The notes beneath the pieces were generated by a model that was given only the letters and a program-made list of their open reading frames with translations, was not told the DNA's origin and did no database searches. DNA of 64,000 nt, from positions 1,655,286 through 1,719,285 of the forward strand of contig NZ_JH636439.1 of the NCBI RefSeq assembly GCF_000255705.1, in the 5' to 3' direction. The DNA comes from Zavarzinella formosa DSM 19928 (lineage in GTDB: Bacteria > Planctomycetota > Planctomycetia > Gemmatales > Gemmataceae). Made by a program: the position numbers and the translations under genes. Below are positions 33,130 through 44,100 of this stretch, one piece after another. Each line of letters opens with the position of its first letter. The first letter of the stretch is position 1.

Positions 33130-35763
33130 TCACTTGGCCGGTGGCTTGGCCTTCTCGAAAAGCTTGTCGATTTCCGCATCCGTCAGCTTTTCTTTGCCGT
33201 CATTGGTGTCAATGATCAGGGCAACCTGGCTCGGCAACACATAGACGAGATGGTTGCCCAAGCGGAAGACCTCCTTCAATTGGGGATCTTTCTTCAACAG
33301 TTGGAAATAGGCGTCGCTCTGGGCTTTCACGACGATCGTTTTCATGTTGGCGGTGAAGCCATCGTCGAGCCATAGCCCCCCGACATCCAGACAGTTTCGG
33401 CCGTAAACCAGCTTGTTGGCGGTCTGAGTCAACCGGTCTTGATTGCGAAGATTCTGAGCACAAATCGCCACTTGCACCCCCAACCCGCCGGATTGGGCGT
33501 ATTGGTATTGGCCCTTCGCGTACAAGTCGCGAGCGGCGTCAAGATTAGAGTGTTGATCGCGTGAATCTTTGACGGACCCCAAGATTTGCTTGGCCAATTC
33601 GTCGAGTTTCTCGTTATCCTTGTCACCTATTCCTTTTTTACGCTCATCGCTCAGTTTCGTTTGCAACTGTTCCAGTTCGTTTTGAAGCCTGAGCAACCGG
33701 TCTCCCTCGATCACGTTGCGAGCCCGCCCCGGATCACCGGGATTTTTCGAGATTTCCTTGGCGGCATCCTCAACCTTGATCGGGGCACGGAAACCACCGA
33801 GGCCAGCGCCCGGCCCCTTGGGATCATTCGCGGAAGGGCCGCCGGCGCCAGGGCCACCACCGCCAAAGCCACCTCCACCGCCGATGCCTCCAATGCCTCC
33901 GAAACTGCCACCCCCGCCGCTGCCGCCAAAGCCGCCACCGAAGCCGCCGTTAATACCAACGCCAGGCATCCCTGCCGGTACGGGGCCGTTGATGTTGGGC
34001 CGGGGGAACGGAACCGGGTTGGTCACCGGCATGGCGGTGTCCGGCACGACCAGATAACTGGTGTAAGGGGTGGCGATGCCGTACTTCTTGGCGAGTTGCA
34101 CCAGTTCATCCATCAATTCACGTTGTTCGCCGTTGAGCCGGATCTGATCGAGCAAGAAGCCGACTTTGCGCCTGGCCCATAGGTGTTCGACAAAATCATG
34201 CTCCGAATTGGTGCGTTGGGGAAAACTCACATCGTAGGCGAACTCCTTCGTTTCTTTACCCACCTGCCCTGACAGCTTGACAGCACCTGCCCCCTGCCCC
34301 GAATATTTGCCGAGAACGACCAGTTGACTGCCGAAGAAAAGATCCGGCAGCCGGACGGGGTACACTTCCTGAAGTTTCACATTCTCGCTCGTCGTCAGCC
34401 GAACATTGGCCAGCACCGGATGGCTGATCTTGCCGTACAGGCTGGAAACCTTCATTTCGATATCCTCGGCCGGCCGGACATAGGTGCTGAATGCCTTCGT
34501 GTTTTCGGCCAGTTGATCCAGCAGCGCGGTGTTCACGTCGTCGCCCACGCCAAAGGTGAAAATGCGGGTGTTCGCGCTGTTCTTATCCGAGACGTTTTTG
34601 ACGATCTTTTCCGGTTTCATTTCCCCGATGGTCGGCTGGCCGTCGGTGAAGAAGACCATCGTGAACGAACGACCTTCCATGTTGTCACGAATTTCCATCG
34701 CCGAATCGAGGGCGTTTTGAATGGCGGTTCCACCGCCGGCCCGGAGTCCGTCCACCCATTTCTTGGCGTTTTCAATTTGTTCGTCGTTTGCCTCCACCAG
34801 CGAATCGCGGTATTTCCGCACGTTTGTCGAGAACGTGATGATCGCAAACCGGTCTTTCGCTCGCAGTTGGCCGAGGCAATGTTTCAGGGCTTTGCGGGCC
34901 TGATCCATCTTCACGTTGTCCATGCTTCCCGACGTGTCCAGCACCAGCACCAGATCACGGGGAATGACGGTGGCTTTCGCGCTCTCCAATTGCGGGGAGA
35001 TGAGCATCAAGAAGTAGCCATCCTCAGAACTGACCGGCCGATGAAACACCGGCGTGATGCCGATTTCCTTATTGCTGAGACTGTAGAAAAGCTGAAAATC
35101 CTTGTCGAGCAACGCCTGGCTGCGCTCGAATGTCATTGTCACTTCGTTGTCGTTCCGTCGGTTGACTGCAATGGCGTGCGTCGGGCTGTACACGTTTTGG
35201 ATGGCGTGTTGCGATTTGATCGTGGCCTTCACTTGGAATTCTTCCAAGGTTTTGGTCGATTTGCCGTCCGTCTTCAACGGATAGAGGTATTCGACCACTC
35301 CGTTGTCGGAAGGGGCGATGGTCGTGAAACTCACCTTCACTTTTTGATCCAAGCGGGGTTGGATCGGAAACACTCGCAGACGGAGAAGATCGTTGCCGAT
35401 GTACTCCAGCAAACCGGGATCTTGGGTCCGGCGGACAATGTCCGTGTAGATTTGGGTGGCCTTTTTGGCGTCAAGCATTTCGCCATTGACCTCTTTGCCG
35501 TCCACCCACATCGCAAATTTGTTGACCGTTGCCCCCTTGGGGACGGGGAAAAGATAAACTGCCTCCAAAACCCGGTTCGTGTGGTTTCGGAAAGATTGTT
35601 CGACGGTCGTGACAGCCACCTGCTCTTCGATGGCGATGTTCACCCGATGATGGACCATCGCCAGAGGGGGAAGTTGTTTGTCCTCGGGGATCAACAGGCC
35701 GGCCGCCTGCCCTGCCCCGGCCAACGTCAGCCCGAAAAAGGCCGCCAGCCATGCGCGTATCAT
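33130..35763 (-). CDS. Exported VIT and von Willebrand factor A domain protein
   Basis: An 877-residue protein. Order: signal peptide (about 1-20); VIT domain (about 25-150, with AVTTVEQSFRNHTNRVLEAVYLFPVP); vWA domain (about 270-440) with an intact MIDAS, DTSGSM near 276, a Thr in GGGTAIQNA and FFTDGQPT; a bridging beta region; a glycine-rich low-complexity stretch (about 600-645); and a helical C-terminal third (about 680-877) with LQNELEQLQTKLSDE. VIT-vWA proteins bind ligands through a metal-dependent site and are common at planctomycete surfaces. No sortase or C-terminal anchor is visible. It lies downstream of an ECF sigma and anti-sigma pair on the same strand and may be under their control (inference). 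Confidence 0.87.
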   Translation of the reverse strand: MIRAWLAAFFGLTLAGAGQAAGLLIPEDKQLPPLAMVHHRVNIAIEEQVAVTTVEQSFRNHTNRVLEAVYLFPVPKGATVNKFAMWVDGKEVNGEMLDAKKATQIYTDIVRRTQDPGLLEYIGNDLLRLRVFPIQPRLDQKVKVSFTTIAPSDNGVVEYLYPLKTDGKSTKTLEEFQVKATIKSQHAIQNVYSPTHAIAVNRRNDNEVTMTFERSQALLDKDFQLFYSLSNKEIGITPVFHRPVSSEDGYFLMLISPQLESAKATVIPRDLVLVLDTSGSMDNVKMDQARKALKHCLGQLRAKDRFAIITFSTNVRKYRDSLVEANDEQIENAKKWVDGLRAGGGTAIQNALDSAMEIRDNMEGRSFTMVFFTDGQPTIGEMKPEKIVKNVSDKNSANTRIFTFGVGDDVNTALLDQLAENTKAFSTYVRPAEDIEMKVSSLYGKISHPVLANVRLTTSENVKLQEVYPVRLPDLFFGSQLVVLGKYSGQGAGAVKLSGQVGKETKEFAYDVSFPQRTNSEHDFVEHLWARRKVGFLLDQIRLNGEQRELMDELVQLAKKYGIATPYTSYLVVPDTAMPVTNPVPFPRPNINGPVPAGMPGVGINGGFGGGFGGSGGGGSFGGIGGIGGGGGFGGGGPGAGGPSANDPKGPGAGLGGFRAPIKVEDAAKEISKNPGDPGRARNVIEGDRLLRLQNELEQLQTKLSDERKKGIGDKDNEKLDELAKQILGSVKDSRDQHSNLDAARDLYAKGQYQYAQSGGLGVQVAICAQNLRNQDRLTQTANKLVYGRNCLDVGGLWLDDGFTANMKTIVVKAQSDAYFQLLKKDPQLKEVFRLGNHLVYVLPSQVALIIDTNDGKEKLTDAEIDKLFEKAKPPAK

Positions 35764-35906
35764 GGGAAACCTCGTTTGTTCAGAGAACATCTTCTGTGAC
35801 TATAAACGAGATCGACCGCGAAGGGGATTGCAGAACCCCGCCGGAACACGTTCATGTTACGGCAGGGTTACATTGAAATGCTGCGGGGTGGAACGAAGAA
35901 CGGAGA

Positions 35907-37226
35907 TCAATTGACCGTGCGGAGAACAAGCATCAGCGGTTTGGCGTCGGTTCGCTTGTCAGCCCGGCGTTCAAGGTAAGACTTGATTTCCTTCGACTGG
36001 GACGGCGTCGGATTCACCGGCGAATAGCTGCCGACAAACGCCAGTTTCTCATTCTTCAATGTCGAGGAAGAACCGGAACCCATCTTGCTAAGACTCTGGG
36101 CCAAATGATTCGCCGTCCCTTCGGGAAGGGGCTTGCGAATATCCACCGGGGTCTTCGGCTTCGGCGTCTTGGACATGGCCGACCCGGCGCCCAAGATGCG
36201 GCCAAGCATGTCGAGATCGGCCGGAAGGAACGGGGCGATCACCAGCGTGTCGAACTGCCCTTCCCCGCCGGTCGATTTCTTGTCTGCCTGGGCGATCTGG
36301 CCGAGGAGTTGGAAGACCTCTTCCGGGGTCAGCACGTCCGTGAAGAAGACGATTTCCGCGGTTTGCTTCTTCTTGAAACGTTCCAGCAAATGCTGATCGG
36401 TGACCGACTGACAACCCCGGTTTTTCAGTACGGTGGCCAGCATGTCCATCGCCACCTTGGGATCGCGGCAAAACAGGTCAAGCCGGATCAGTTCGTCAGC
36501 CTTGAGTTCACTGCGGATTTCCGTGTGATTCTTCTGCTGGGCCGGATCGGTCGAAATCAGGTCCGCAAGATTCACAAAACGAGAAACCCGGTGTTTGGCG
36601 ATATTGATCGCGTGAATTTCCGGCATCATGTCTCTGACAGGGGCCGTCAAAGGGGCGTCGATAATGCGGGGAATAGGCCCCAACTCCGGCCGAACCGGCG
36701 TGATTTCCGGAGACGGAACGTTGACCACCGATTCGGGAATCGGATCATCGTATTCTTCGGGCGTTTCCGGCCGGGATGGCAGGGCTTGTTGGTTGGCGGC
36801 CGAAGGGGTCTTTCGCTGTTGTTCACGGGCCAGCGAAGTTTCATGCGGCCGCTGCGGGCTGTGAAGGCTGGCAATATACATGTACGATCCGATGGCGATC
36901 GTGAACATGATTCCGGCGGCGGTCGAAACATTCAGCCAGAACGTGATGCTCGGCCAGTTCAAACCGGAGGTCTTTGGCCGGGGCGGCGTCGGCGTCGGCG
37001 TGAGGTTACGCTCCCGGATTAGGTCCGTGACGGCATCCGCGATGTTGACCGGAGCGACGACAAAGGTAAGTGAACGGAGTGCCTGGGCGTCTTTCTTCAG
37101 TTGGGAGAACAGTGCGCGGGCTTGCGGTGATTCCTTCAGGACGTGTTCCACCCGCTTCCGATCGGTGGCGGTCAGGCTGCCGTCAACGGCTCGGGCAATC
37201 AGTTCTCGAATTTCCGGCGTCATCAT
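35907..37226 (-). CDS. Anti-sigma factor-like membrane protein
   Basis: A 439-residue protein: an N-terminal helical cytoplasmic part (about 1-75, LIARAVDGSLTATDRKRVEHVLKES) resembling anti-sigma domains without a His/Cys zinc motif, one membrane helix (about 92-118), a Pro-rich linker, then a soluble extracytoplasmic domain (about 210-430) I do not recognise, which includes a VFQLLGQIAQADKKSTGG segment. It follows the ECF sigma gene by 35 bases on the same strand, the standard arrangement for a sigma factor and its inhibitor. A second ATG at 37223 is equally possible as the start. Confidence 0.72.
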   Translation of the reverse strand: MMTPEIRELIARAVDGSLTATDRKRVEHVLKESPQARALFSQLKKDAQALRSLTFVVAPVNIADAVTDLIRERNLTPTPTPPRPKTSGLNWPSITFWLNVSTAAGIMFTIAIGSYMYIASLHSPQRPHETSLAREQQRKTPSAANQQALPSRPETPEEYDDPIPESVVNVPSPEITPVRPELGPIPRIIDAPLTAPVRDMMPEIHAINIAKHRVSRFVNLADLISTDPAQQKNHTEIRSELKADELIRLDLFCRDPKVAMDMLATVLKNRGCQSVTDQHLLERFKKKQTAEIVFFTDVLTPEEVFQLLGQIAQADKKSTGGEGQFDTLVIAPFLPADLDMLGRILGAGSAMSKTPKPKTPVDIRKPLPEGTANHLAQSLSKMGSGSSSTLKNEKLAFVGSYSPVNPTPSQSKEIKSYLERRADKRTDAKPLMLVLRTVN

Positions 37227-37261
37227 GGTTACTTTCGCTCCGCCCGCATCCGTCAGGCAGC

Positions 37262-37825
37262 TTACTCCTCGTGGGCAGTCAATAAATCTCGCAGTTCCAG
37301 TCGTGCCCGGTGCAACCGGCTACGCACGGTTCCAATGGGCACATCCAAAATATCGGCGATCTCTTCGTACTTTCGACCTTCAATTTCTTTCAGGACCAAC
37401 ACCGCCCGGTATTCCGGGGGGAGTTGTTGGATGGCCCGTTGGAGGATGGTTTCATCCTCGGCCCGTTCCATCGCGGCACCGGGCCGCACATCCACCGATT
37501 CATCCGCTGGTTCTGTGCCATGTTTCTCGTCGGACTGCCAGTCCAGACTCAACACGGCTCGTTTGCGGCGTTTTTGGCTGATCGCCGCGTTAAAGGCGAT
37601 GCGGTAGAGCCATGTGAAAAACTCCGAATCCCCCTTGAAGTGGTTTAGCGATTGGTAAGCCGAAACAAAGGCTTCCTGAACCACATCGAGAGCATCATCG
37701 GGATGATCGACCACCCGGTAGATCGCATTGTAAAGGCGATCTTGATACCGGCGCACAAGTTCACCGAAAGAGGCTGAGTGACCTCTCAGGGAGTCGGCGA
37801 TGAGTCGGCGATCATCGTTGTTCAC
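37262..37825 (-). CDS. ECF-type RNA polymerase sigma factor
   Basis: A 187-residue sigma-70 family regulator without regions 1 and 3. Region 2 (about 19-85) has FGELVRRYQDRLYNAIYRVV, DDALDVVQEAFVSAYQSL and FFTWLYRIAFNAAI; region 4 (about 125-180) has LPPEYRAVLVLKEIEGRKYEEIADILDVPIGTVRSRLHRAR. It directs RNA polymerase to a set of stress or envelope promoters, kept inactive by the next gene's product. The target promoters are unknown; self-control of this operon would be usual. Confidence 0.93.
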   Translation of the reverse strand: MNNDDRRLIADSLRGHSASFGELVRRYQDRLYNAIYRVVDHPDDALDVVQEAFVSAYQSLNHFKGDSEFFTWLYRIAFNAAISQKRRKRAVLSLDWQSDEKHGTEPADESVDVRPGAAMERAEDETILQRAIQQLPPEYRAVLVLKEIEGRKYEEIADILDVPIGTVRSRLHRARLELRDLLTAHEE

Positions 37826-38133
37826 GTTTCACATCATTTATGATGTTCGGGATGATGCGAAAGTTCCGCACACGCTGAACTTTACTGCGATTCAATCAAA
37901 CGCCCGCCAGATTGCATGGATCAAAAATGATCACAAAATATTATAAAATAATAACTTAAATCATAATTCTAAACGCCGGACTGCAAATTATTCGCCCCCT
38001 GCATCGCTTGCGATTCCCGGCATTCCGCAGGGCAATGCGCGTGGTCCCAATGGTTCGGCTTGCAAGGGGGACGGGGGGGTTACTAGACTAATTTACACCT
38101 ATTGCCATTTACCCACGGAATGGAACCCGACCC
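37826..38133. other. 308-base region between divergent sigma factor and uvrA genes
   Basis: Contains an A+T-rich block at about 37920-37975 (runs such as AAAATATTATAAAATAATAAC) in an otherwise GC-rich window, and a G-rich run (GGGGGACGGGGGGG) near 38066-38079 just before uvrA. Promoters for both genes should lie here, but I find no clear -35/-10 pair. No RNA gene seen. Confidence 0.5.
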
Positions 38134-41100
38134 GTGCTGGATAACCAAGAAATCGTCGTCCGTGGGGCTCGCGAACACAATCTTCAAAGCGTTGATCTCA
38201 GCATACCACGCGATTCGCTGGTCGTGTTCACCGGAGTGAGCGGTTCTGGCAAATCGTCCCTCGCTTTTGACACTCTTTTTGCCGAAGGGCAGCGGCGATA
38301 CGTCGAATCCCTTTCCAGTTACGCACGGCAGTTCTTGGGCCAGCTTCCCAAACCGGATGTCGATTTCATCGGCGGCCTCTCCCCGGCCATCAGCATTCAG
38401 CAGAAGACGGCGAGCCGGAATCCGCGTTCGACCGTCGGCACCGTCACGGAAGTTTCGGATTTCCTGCGAGTGCTGTATGCCCGCATCGGCACGGCTCACT
38501 GCCCCACTTGTTCCCGACCGATCACGGCCCAGACCCGTGAACAAATTATCGAGCGGGTGATGGCGTTGCCCGTCGACACGCGGTTTTTGGTGATGGCTCC
38601 GGTGGTTCGGGGTCAAAAAGGGGAGTTCAAAGACTTCTTCGGGGAGATGCTTAAAAAAGGCTTCGTTCGCGCCCGAGTGGACGGTCAGATCGTCCGGTTG
38701 TCCGATGACCTGAAACTGGACAAACGAATCAAACACGACATTGCCATCGTGATCGACCGGTTGAAGAACGAAGCGAAAGTACGCCCACGTCTGGCCGAGG
38801 CTGTTGAGCAGGCGATGCAACTAGCCGAGGGGGCGTTGATTGTCTCGATTGAACGTGAGACGGTGGCCGATGTCGAATCAGAATCGGAATCCGCGAAACC
38901 GGCGACGAAGACCGATCACGAAGATGTGCTTTTCTCCAGCCATTATGCCTGCACCTACTGCAATAAAAGCTACGAACCGCCGACTCCGCAACTTTTCAGT
39001 TTCAACAGCCCGCAAGGGATGTGTCTGGAATGCGATGGTCTTGGCACCCGCTACACGTTCGATCCCGATTTGCTAATCCCCGATCACAAATTGTCTCTGT
39101 GGGACGGGGCCATCCCCCTCGTCGGCTCGCTCAAGGGCATGGGCCGATGGCGGAAACATATTTACGAAGGTGTCGCCAACACACTCGAAATCGACCTGAA
39201 AAAGCCTTGGAACAAGCTTCCGAAACAACACCGGGAATGGTTGTTGCAGGGTTCTGGCGACCAGCACATCACCTACGAATGGAAGCAACGCGGCGGCAGC
39301 GTCTGGAAGCATGGCGGGACGTGGGAAGGCATCATCCCGCAAATGATGAGCAGTTTCAAAAAGACCGCCGCCGGGCCGCGACGGATGCAGCTTGAAAAAT
39401 ACATGCGGGTGGTCCCCTGCTCCGCTTGCAAAGGAGAACGTCTTAACCCGCAGGCCAGGGCGGTGCGGGTCGGTGACAAGACATTAATCGAACTGGGCCG
39501 GACCCCCATCGGCAAACTGGTTCCCTGGTTTGATGATTTAAACAAAGTCCTCGGCCAAGTTCAGAAAATCATCGCGGTTGAATTGCTCAAGGAAATTCGA
39601 GACCGGCTCGGTTTTCTCTTGAACGTCGGGTTGCATTACCTGACCCTCGACCGTTCGGCCCCCACACTCTCCGGCGGGGAGGCCCAGCGAATCCGGTTGG
39701 CCGGTCAGATCGGCAGCGGGTTGGTCGGGGTGCTTTACATCCTCGACGAGCCTTCGATTGGATTGCATCCCCGAGACAACGAGCGGCTCTTAAACAGCCT
39801 CCTGCGACTGAGGGATATGGGGAACACCGTCCTCGTCGTCGAACACGATGAAGACACCATGCGCGCGGCCGACTTTCTGGTCGATTTCGGGCCGGGGCCG
39901 GGCGTGCGCGGCGGGAAGATCGTCGCCGCGGGAACCCCGGCCGAAGTGGCCGCCAATCCCGACAGCGTGACCGGCAAATATCTCACCGGCGAAGTGAGCA
40001 TCGCCATCCCCGAAAAACGTCGGCCCAAAACGGGGCAGGAAATTCGGATTGTCAACGCCCGGCATAACAACCTCAAAAATGTGACCGTGGAGATTCCGCT
40101 CGGCCAATTCGTCGTTATCACCGGGGTGAGCGGTTCGGGCAAAAGTTCTCTTATCAACGAGATTCTGCTGGATGGATTGAAAGGCGGGGCGACCGCGCCT
40201 GACGAGGATGCGGAAGAAACCCAGGAATATCTCGACACTCAAGTGATCGGTGTCCGCTGCGACGAGATCACCGGCGCCGACTTGATTGACAAGGTGATTG
40301 ACATCGATCAATCGCCCATCGGCCGGACCCCCCGATCAAACCCCGGCACCTACATCAAAGTTTTTGACGAGATTCGCAACCTGTTCGCCGAGATGGCCGA
40401 CGCCAAGGTGCGCGGCTATCAAGCCGGGCGGTTCAGTTTCAATCGACCGGGGGGCCGCTGCGAAGCCTGCGAGGGCAACGGTTCCAACAAGCTCGAAATG
40501 GACTTTCTCGCCGATGTGTGGGTCACCTGCCCCGTCTGCGAGGGACGGCGATTCAACCGCGAGACTTTGCAAGTCCGTTTTCGCGGCAAGAACATCCACG
40601 ACATCTTGGAGATGGATGTTCAACAAGCGGTCGAACACTTCGAGAACATCCCCAAAATCCGGGAAATGCTCCGCACCTTGCATGATGTGGGCTTGGATTA
40701 TGTGAAAATCGGCCAGCCCTCCCCTACTCTCTCCGGCGGCGAAGCCCAACGGGTGAAACTCGCCAAAGAATTGTGTCGTCGCGGTACCGGCAAAACGCTC
40801 TATATCCTTGATGAACCGACGACCGGCCTCCATTTCGAGGATATTCGCAAATTATTGGATGTGTTGCACGGTTTTGTAAACGCCGGGAACACCGTCGTTG
40901 TGATCGAGCATAATCTGGACGTCATTAAAACGGCCGACTGGTTGATCGACCTCGGACCCGAAGGCGGGGCGGGTGGCGGGACTATCGTGGTCACGGGGAC
41001 GCCAGAACAAGTCGCCAAGTGCGAGGCATCCTTCACCGGCCAGGCGTTGAAACCGTTCTTTGGCAAGCGCCCCCCATCGTATGCGCTCAACGCCAAGAAA

Positions 41101-44100
41101 CGCTCGCAATCGTCCAATCCGCGAATGACTCATTTGACGGTTCAGGGGGCGACCCAACACAACCTCAAGAACGTGTCTGTGTCGATTCCCCGCGAAGAAA
41201 TGACCGTGTTTTGCGGGCCGAGCGGGTCCGGCAAAAGCACGCTGGCCCTCGATACGATTTATGCCGAGGGACAACGCCGATACGTGGAATCTCTTTCCAG
41301 TTACGCCCGGCAGTTTCTTGGCCAGGTGCAGAAACCGAAGGTTGAATCAGTATCCGGGCTTTCACCGGCCATCAGCATCGAGCAAAAGACGACCTCAAAA
41401 TCGCCGCGATCCACGGTCGGCACGATCACCGAGATTTACGACTATTGCCGGGTGTTGTACGCCCGGCTCGGTAAACGCTGGTGCCCCAAGTGTTCCATTC
41501 CCATCGGCACCCAGACCACCGACGAAATCGTCGAGCGGGTGTTGTCCATGCCCGAGGGAACCAAGATTTACATCATGGCCCCGGTGGAACGTAAGGGACA
41601 GGAAAAATACGAAGCGGTCTTCGATGAGATTCGCCGGTCAGGCTATGTGCGGATTCGGATTGATGGCAAGTCGCACAGCCTCGACCAACCGCCGACCATT
41701 GACCACCGCCGGAAGCATCTTTTGGAAGTGATCGTTGACCGCAACGTCGTCCGGCCGAACACACGAACCCGGATCGCCGAATCGGTGGAGCAGGCCCTCA
41801 GTTTGGGCAAGGGGGTCATGAATCTGGCCCATGTCGAACATGACCGCGACGAGACCCAATGGAAAGTGGAACGATTCAGCCAGCATTTGGCGTGCGACCG
41901 CTGCGGCACAAGTTACGAGCAATTGAACCCGCATAATTATTCCTTCAACAGTCCGCTGGGATGGTGCCCGGCCTGCGAGGGCCTTGGCGTTCAACATGGG
42001 GCAAACGAAGCCCTTCTGATCCGCAATCACTCCCTCAGTTTGCGAGAAGGCGCTATTGCCGCCTGGCCGCCGTTGGATGGCTCCAACCGTTTTCTGATGA
42101 TGGCCGAGGCGATCGCCAAACACGTCGGTTTTTCGCTGGATGTGCCGTTCGGGGAGATTCTTCCCGAACATCGCCGCGCGATTCTGCATGGCACCGGCGA
42201 AGAGTGGATCACCCTGCCTGCCATCAAAGATCATTCGGCGATGAAGTTCCAATACAAGGGGCTTTACCCGGCGATTGACGAGGCGAGCCGCGTGAGCTTC
42301 GTGTATCGACAACGACTCGACCACATGGTGGACGAGGTTTCTTGTTCCACGTGTCATGGTTCCCGTCTCCGCACAGATTCGGCCGCCACTCGATTTGAAA
42401 ACAAAACTCTCGGCGACTTGTGCGACTTGCCGGCCGAGCAGTCATTGCGTTGGTTCAACAACCTCGGCCTGTCAGCCCACCAACAGAAAATCGCCGGAGA
42501 ACTCCTCCGGGAAATCATCTCCCGGCTTCAATTCTTGGTGGATGTGGGCTTGGATTACCTGACCCTCTCCCGGCCCGGCCCCACGCTTTCCGGCGGCGAA
42601 GCCCAGCGCATTCGGCTGGCCAGCCAAATCGGCAGCGGTTTGACCGGCGTGTTGTATGTGCTGGACGAGCCGACCATCGGCCTGCATCCCCGCGACAACG
42701 AACGATTGTTGAAAGCCCTCCAGAATTTGCGCGATTTGGGAAACACCCTGTTGGTGGTGGAACACGACCGCGAAGTGATCGCGGCAGCCGACTATTTGTG
42801 CGACTTCGGCCCCGGCGCGGGAGACTTGGGCGGCGAGATCACGGCCCAGGGGACTCCCAAAAAAGTCAACAAATCGAAAACCTCCCTCACTGGCGATTAC
42901 CTCTCGGGCAAAAAGGCCATTCCGGTGCCGACCAATCGTCGGCTTTCGATAGGGGAAATGGCCGACTGGCCGAAACTTCGCATTATCGGGGCGAGACAGC
43001 ATAACCTCAAGAACGTCAACGTGGATTTCCCGTTGGGCGTGTTGGTGGCCGTCACTGGCGTCAGCGGTTCGGGCAAAAGTTCGCTGGTGAACGAGGTGCT
43101 TTACAACACGCTCGCCCGCAAACTTCACCGGGCCAGAACGGTGGCCGCCGCCCATGACGAAATTCAGGGTTTGGATCAGATCGACAAAATCATCAATGTC
43201 GATCAAGACCCCATCGGGAATGCCCCTTCCTCCAACCCGGCGACTTACACGGGCGTTTTTGATTTGATTCGCCAATTGTACATGCAACTGCCCGAGTCCA
43301 AGGTTCGCGGCTACACCGCCCGGCGGTTCAGTTTTAACCAACCCGGCGGCCGGTGCGAAGCCTGCGAAGGAAACGGGCAAAAGAAGATTGAAATGCACTT
43401 CCTCCCGGATGTGTGGGTCGAGTGCGAGGTTTGCCGGGGAGCGCGTTACAACCCGGAAACGCTGGCCGTGAAATACAAGGACAAGTCCATTTCGGATGTG
43501 CTGTCCATGCGAGTCGGAGAGGCGTTGGCTCTTTTTGGAAACATCCCCAAAATCCGGCAGATCTTGCAGACGCTCGCGGATGTCGGCCTCGATTACGTCT
43601 CGCTCGGGCAATCGGCCCCAACCCTTTCCGGTGGCGAAGCCCAACGAGTAAAACTGGCGGCCGAACTGGCCCGGCCGAGCACCGGCAAGACGCTTTACCT
43701 TCTTGATGAACCGACGACCGGCCTGCACTTTGACGATGTACGAAAACTGCTTAACGTGCTAAACCGGCTCGCCGATGTCGGCAACACGGTGATAGTGGTC
43801 GAACACAATCTCGATGTCATCAAGACGGCCGACTGGGTGATCGACATCGGCCCCGAAGCCGGCGCCGGGGGAGGGACCATCGTCGCTGCCGGCACGCCCG
43901 AGGAAGTGGTCGAGCAGGCGAAAGTGGCCAAAGCGAAAAACAAACCCGTTTCCCATACGGCCCGCTTTATCGAGGCCGCGTTGAAAGCCGGTCCCCATGC
44001 GGAACGGCCAAAATTCGACCCGAAGGCCGCCCTCGCCCAACGCGAGGGGGATGTGGCCCTCGAAAAAGTGGGCAAGGATGCCAAACTGCCGTGGGAACTT

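Noticed and set aside
33835-33960. Repeated Gly codon tract looking like a short repeat array
   Set aside because: It is the glycine-rich segment of the VIT-vWA protein, not a CRISPR or mobile repeat.
34324-35799. A 491-codon open frame on the plus strand opposite the VIT-vWA gene
   Set aside because: It is a long antisense shadow caused by GC-rich codon use; the minus-strand product has clear domains and a ribosome site, and the antisense protein has no motif.
42472-43728. A 418-codon open frame on the minus strand inside uvrA
   Set aside because: Antisense shadow over the highly conserved second UvrA unit; no motif, no ribosome site.
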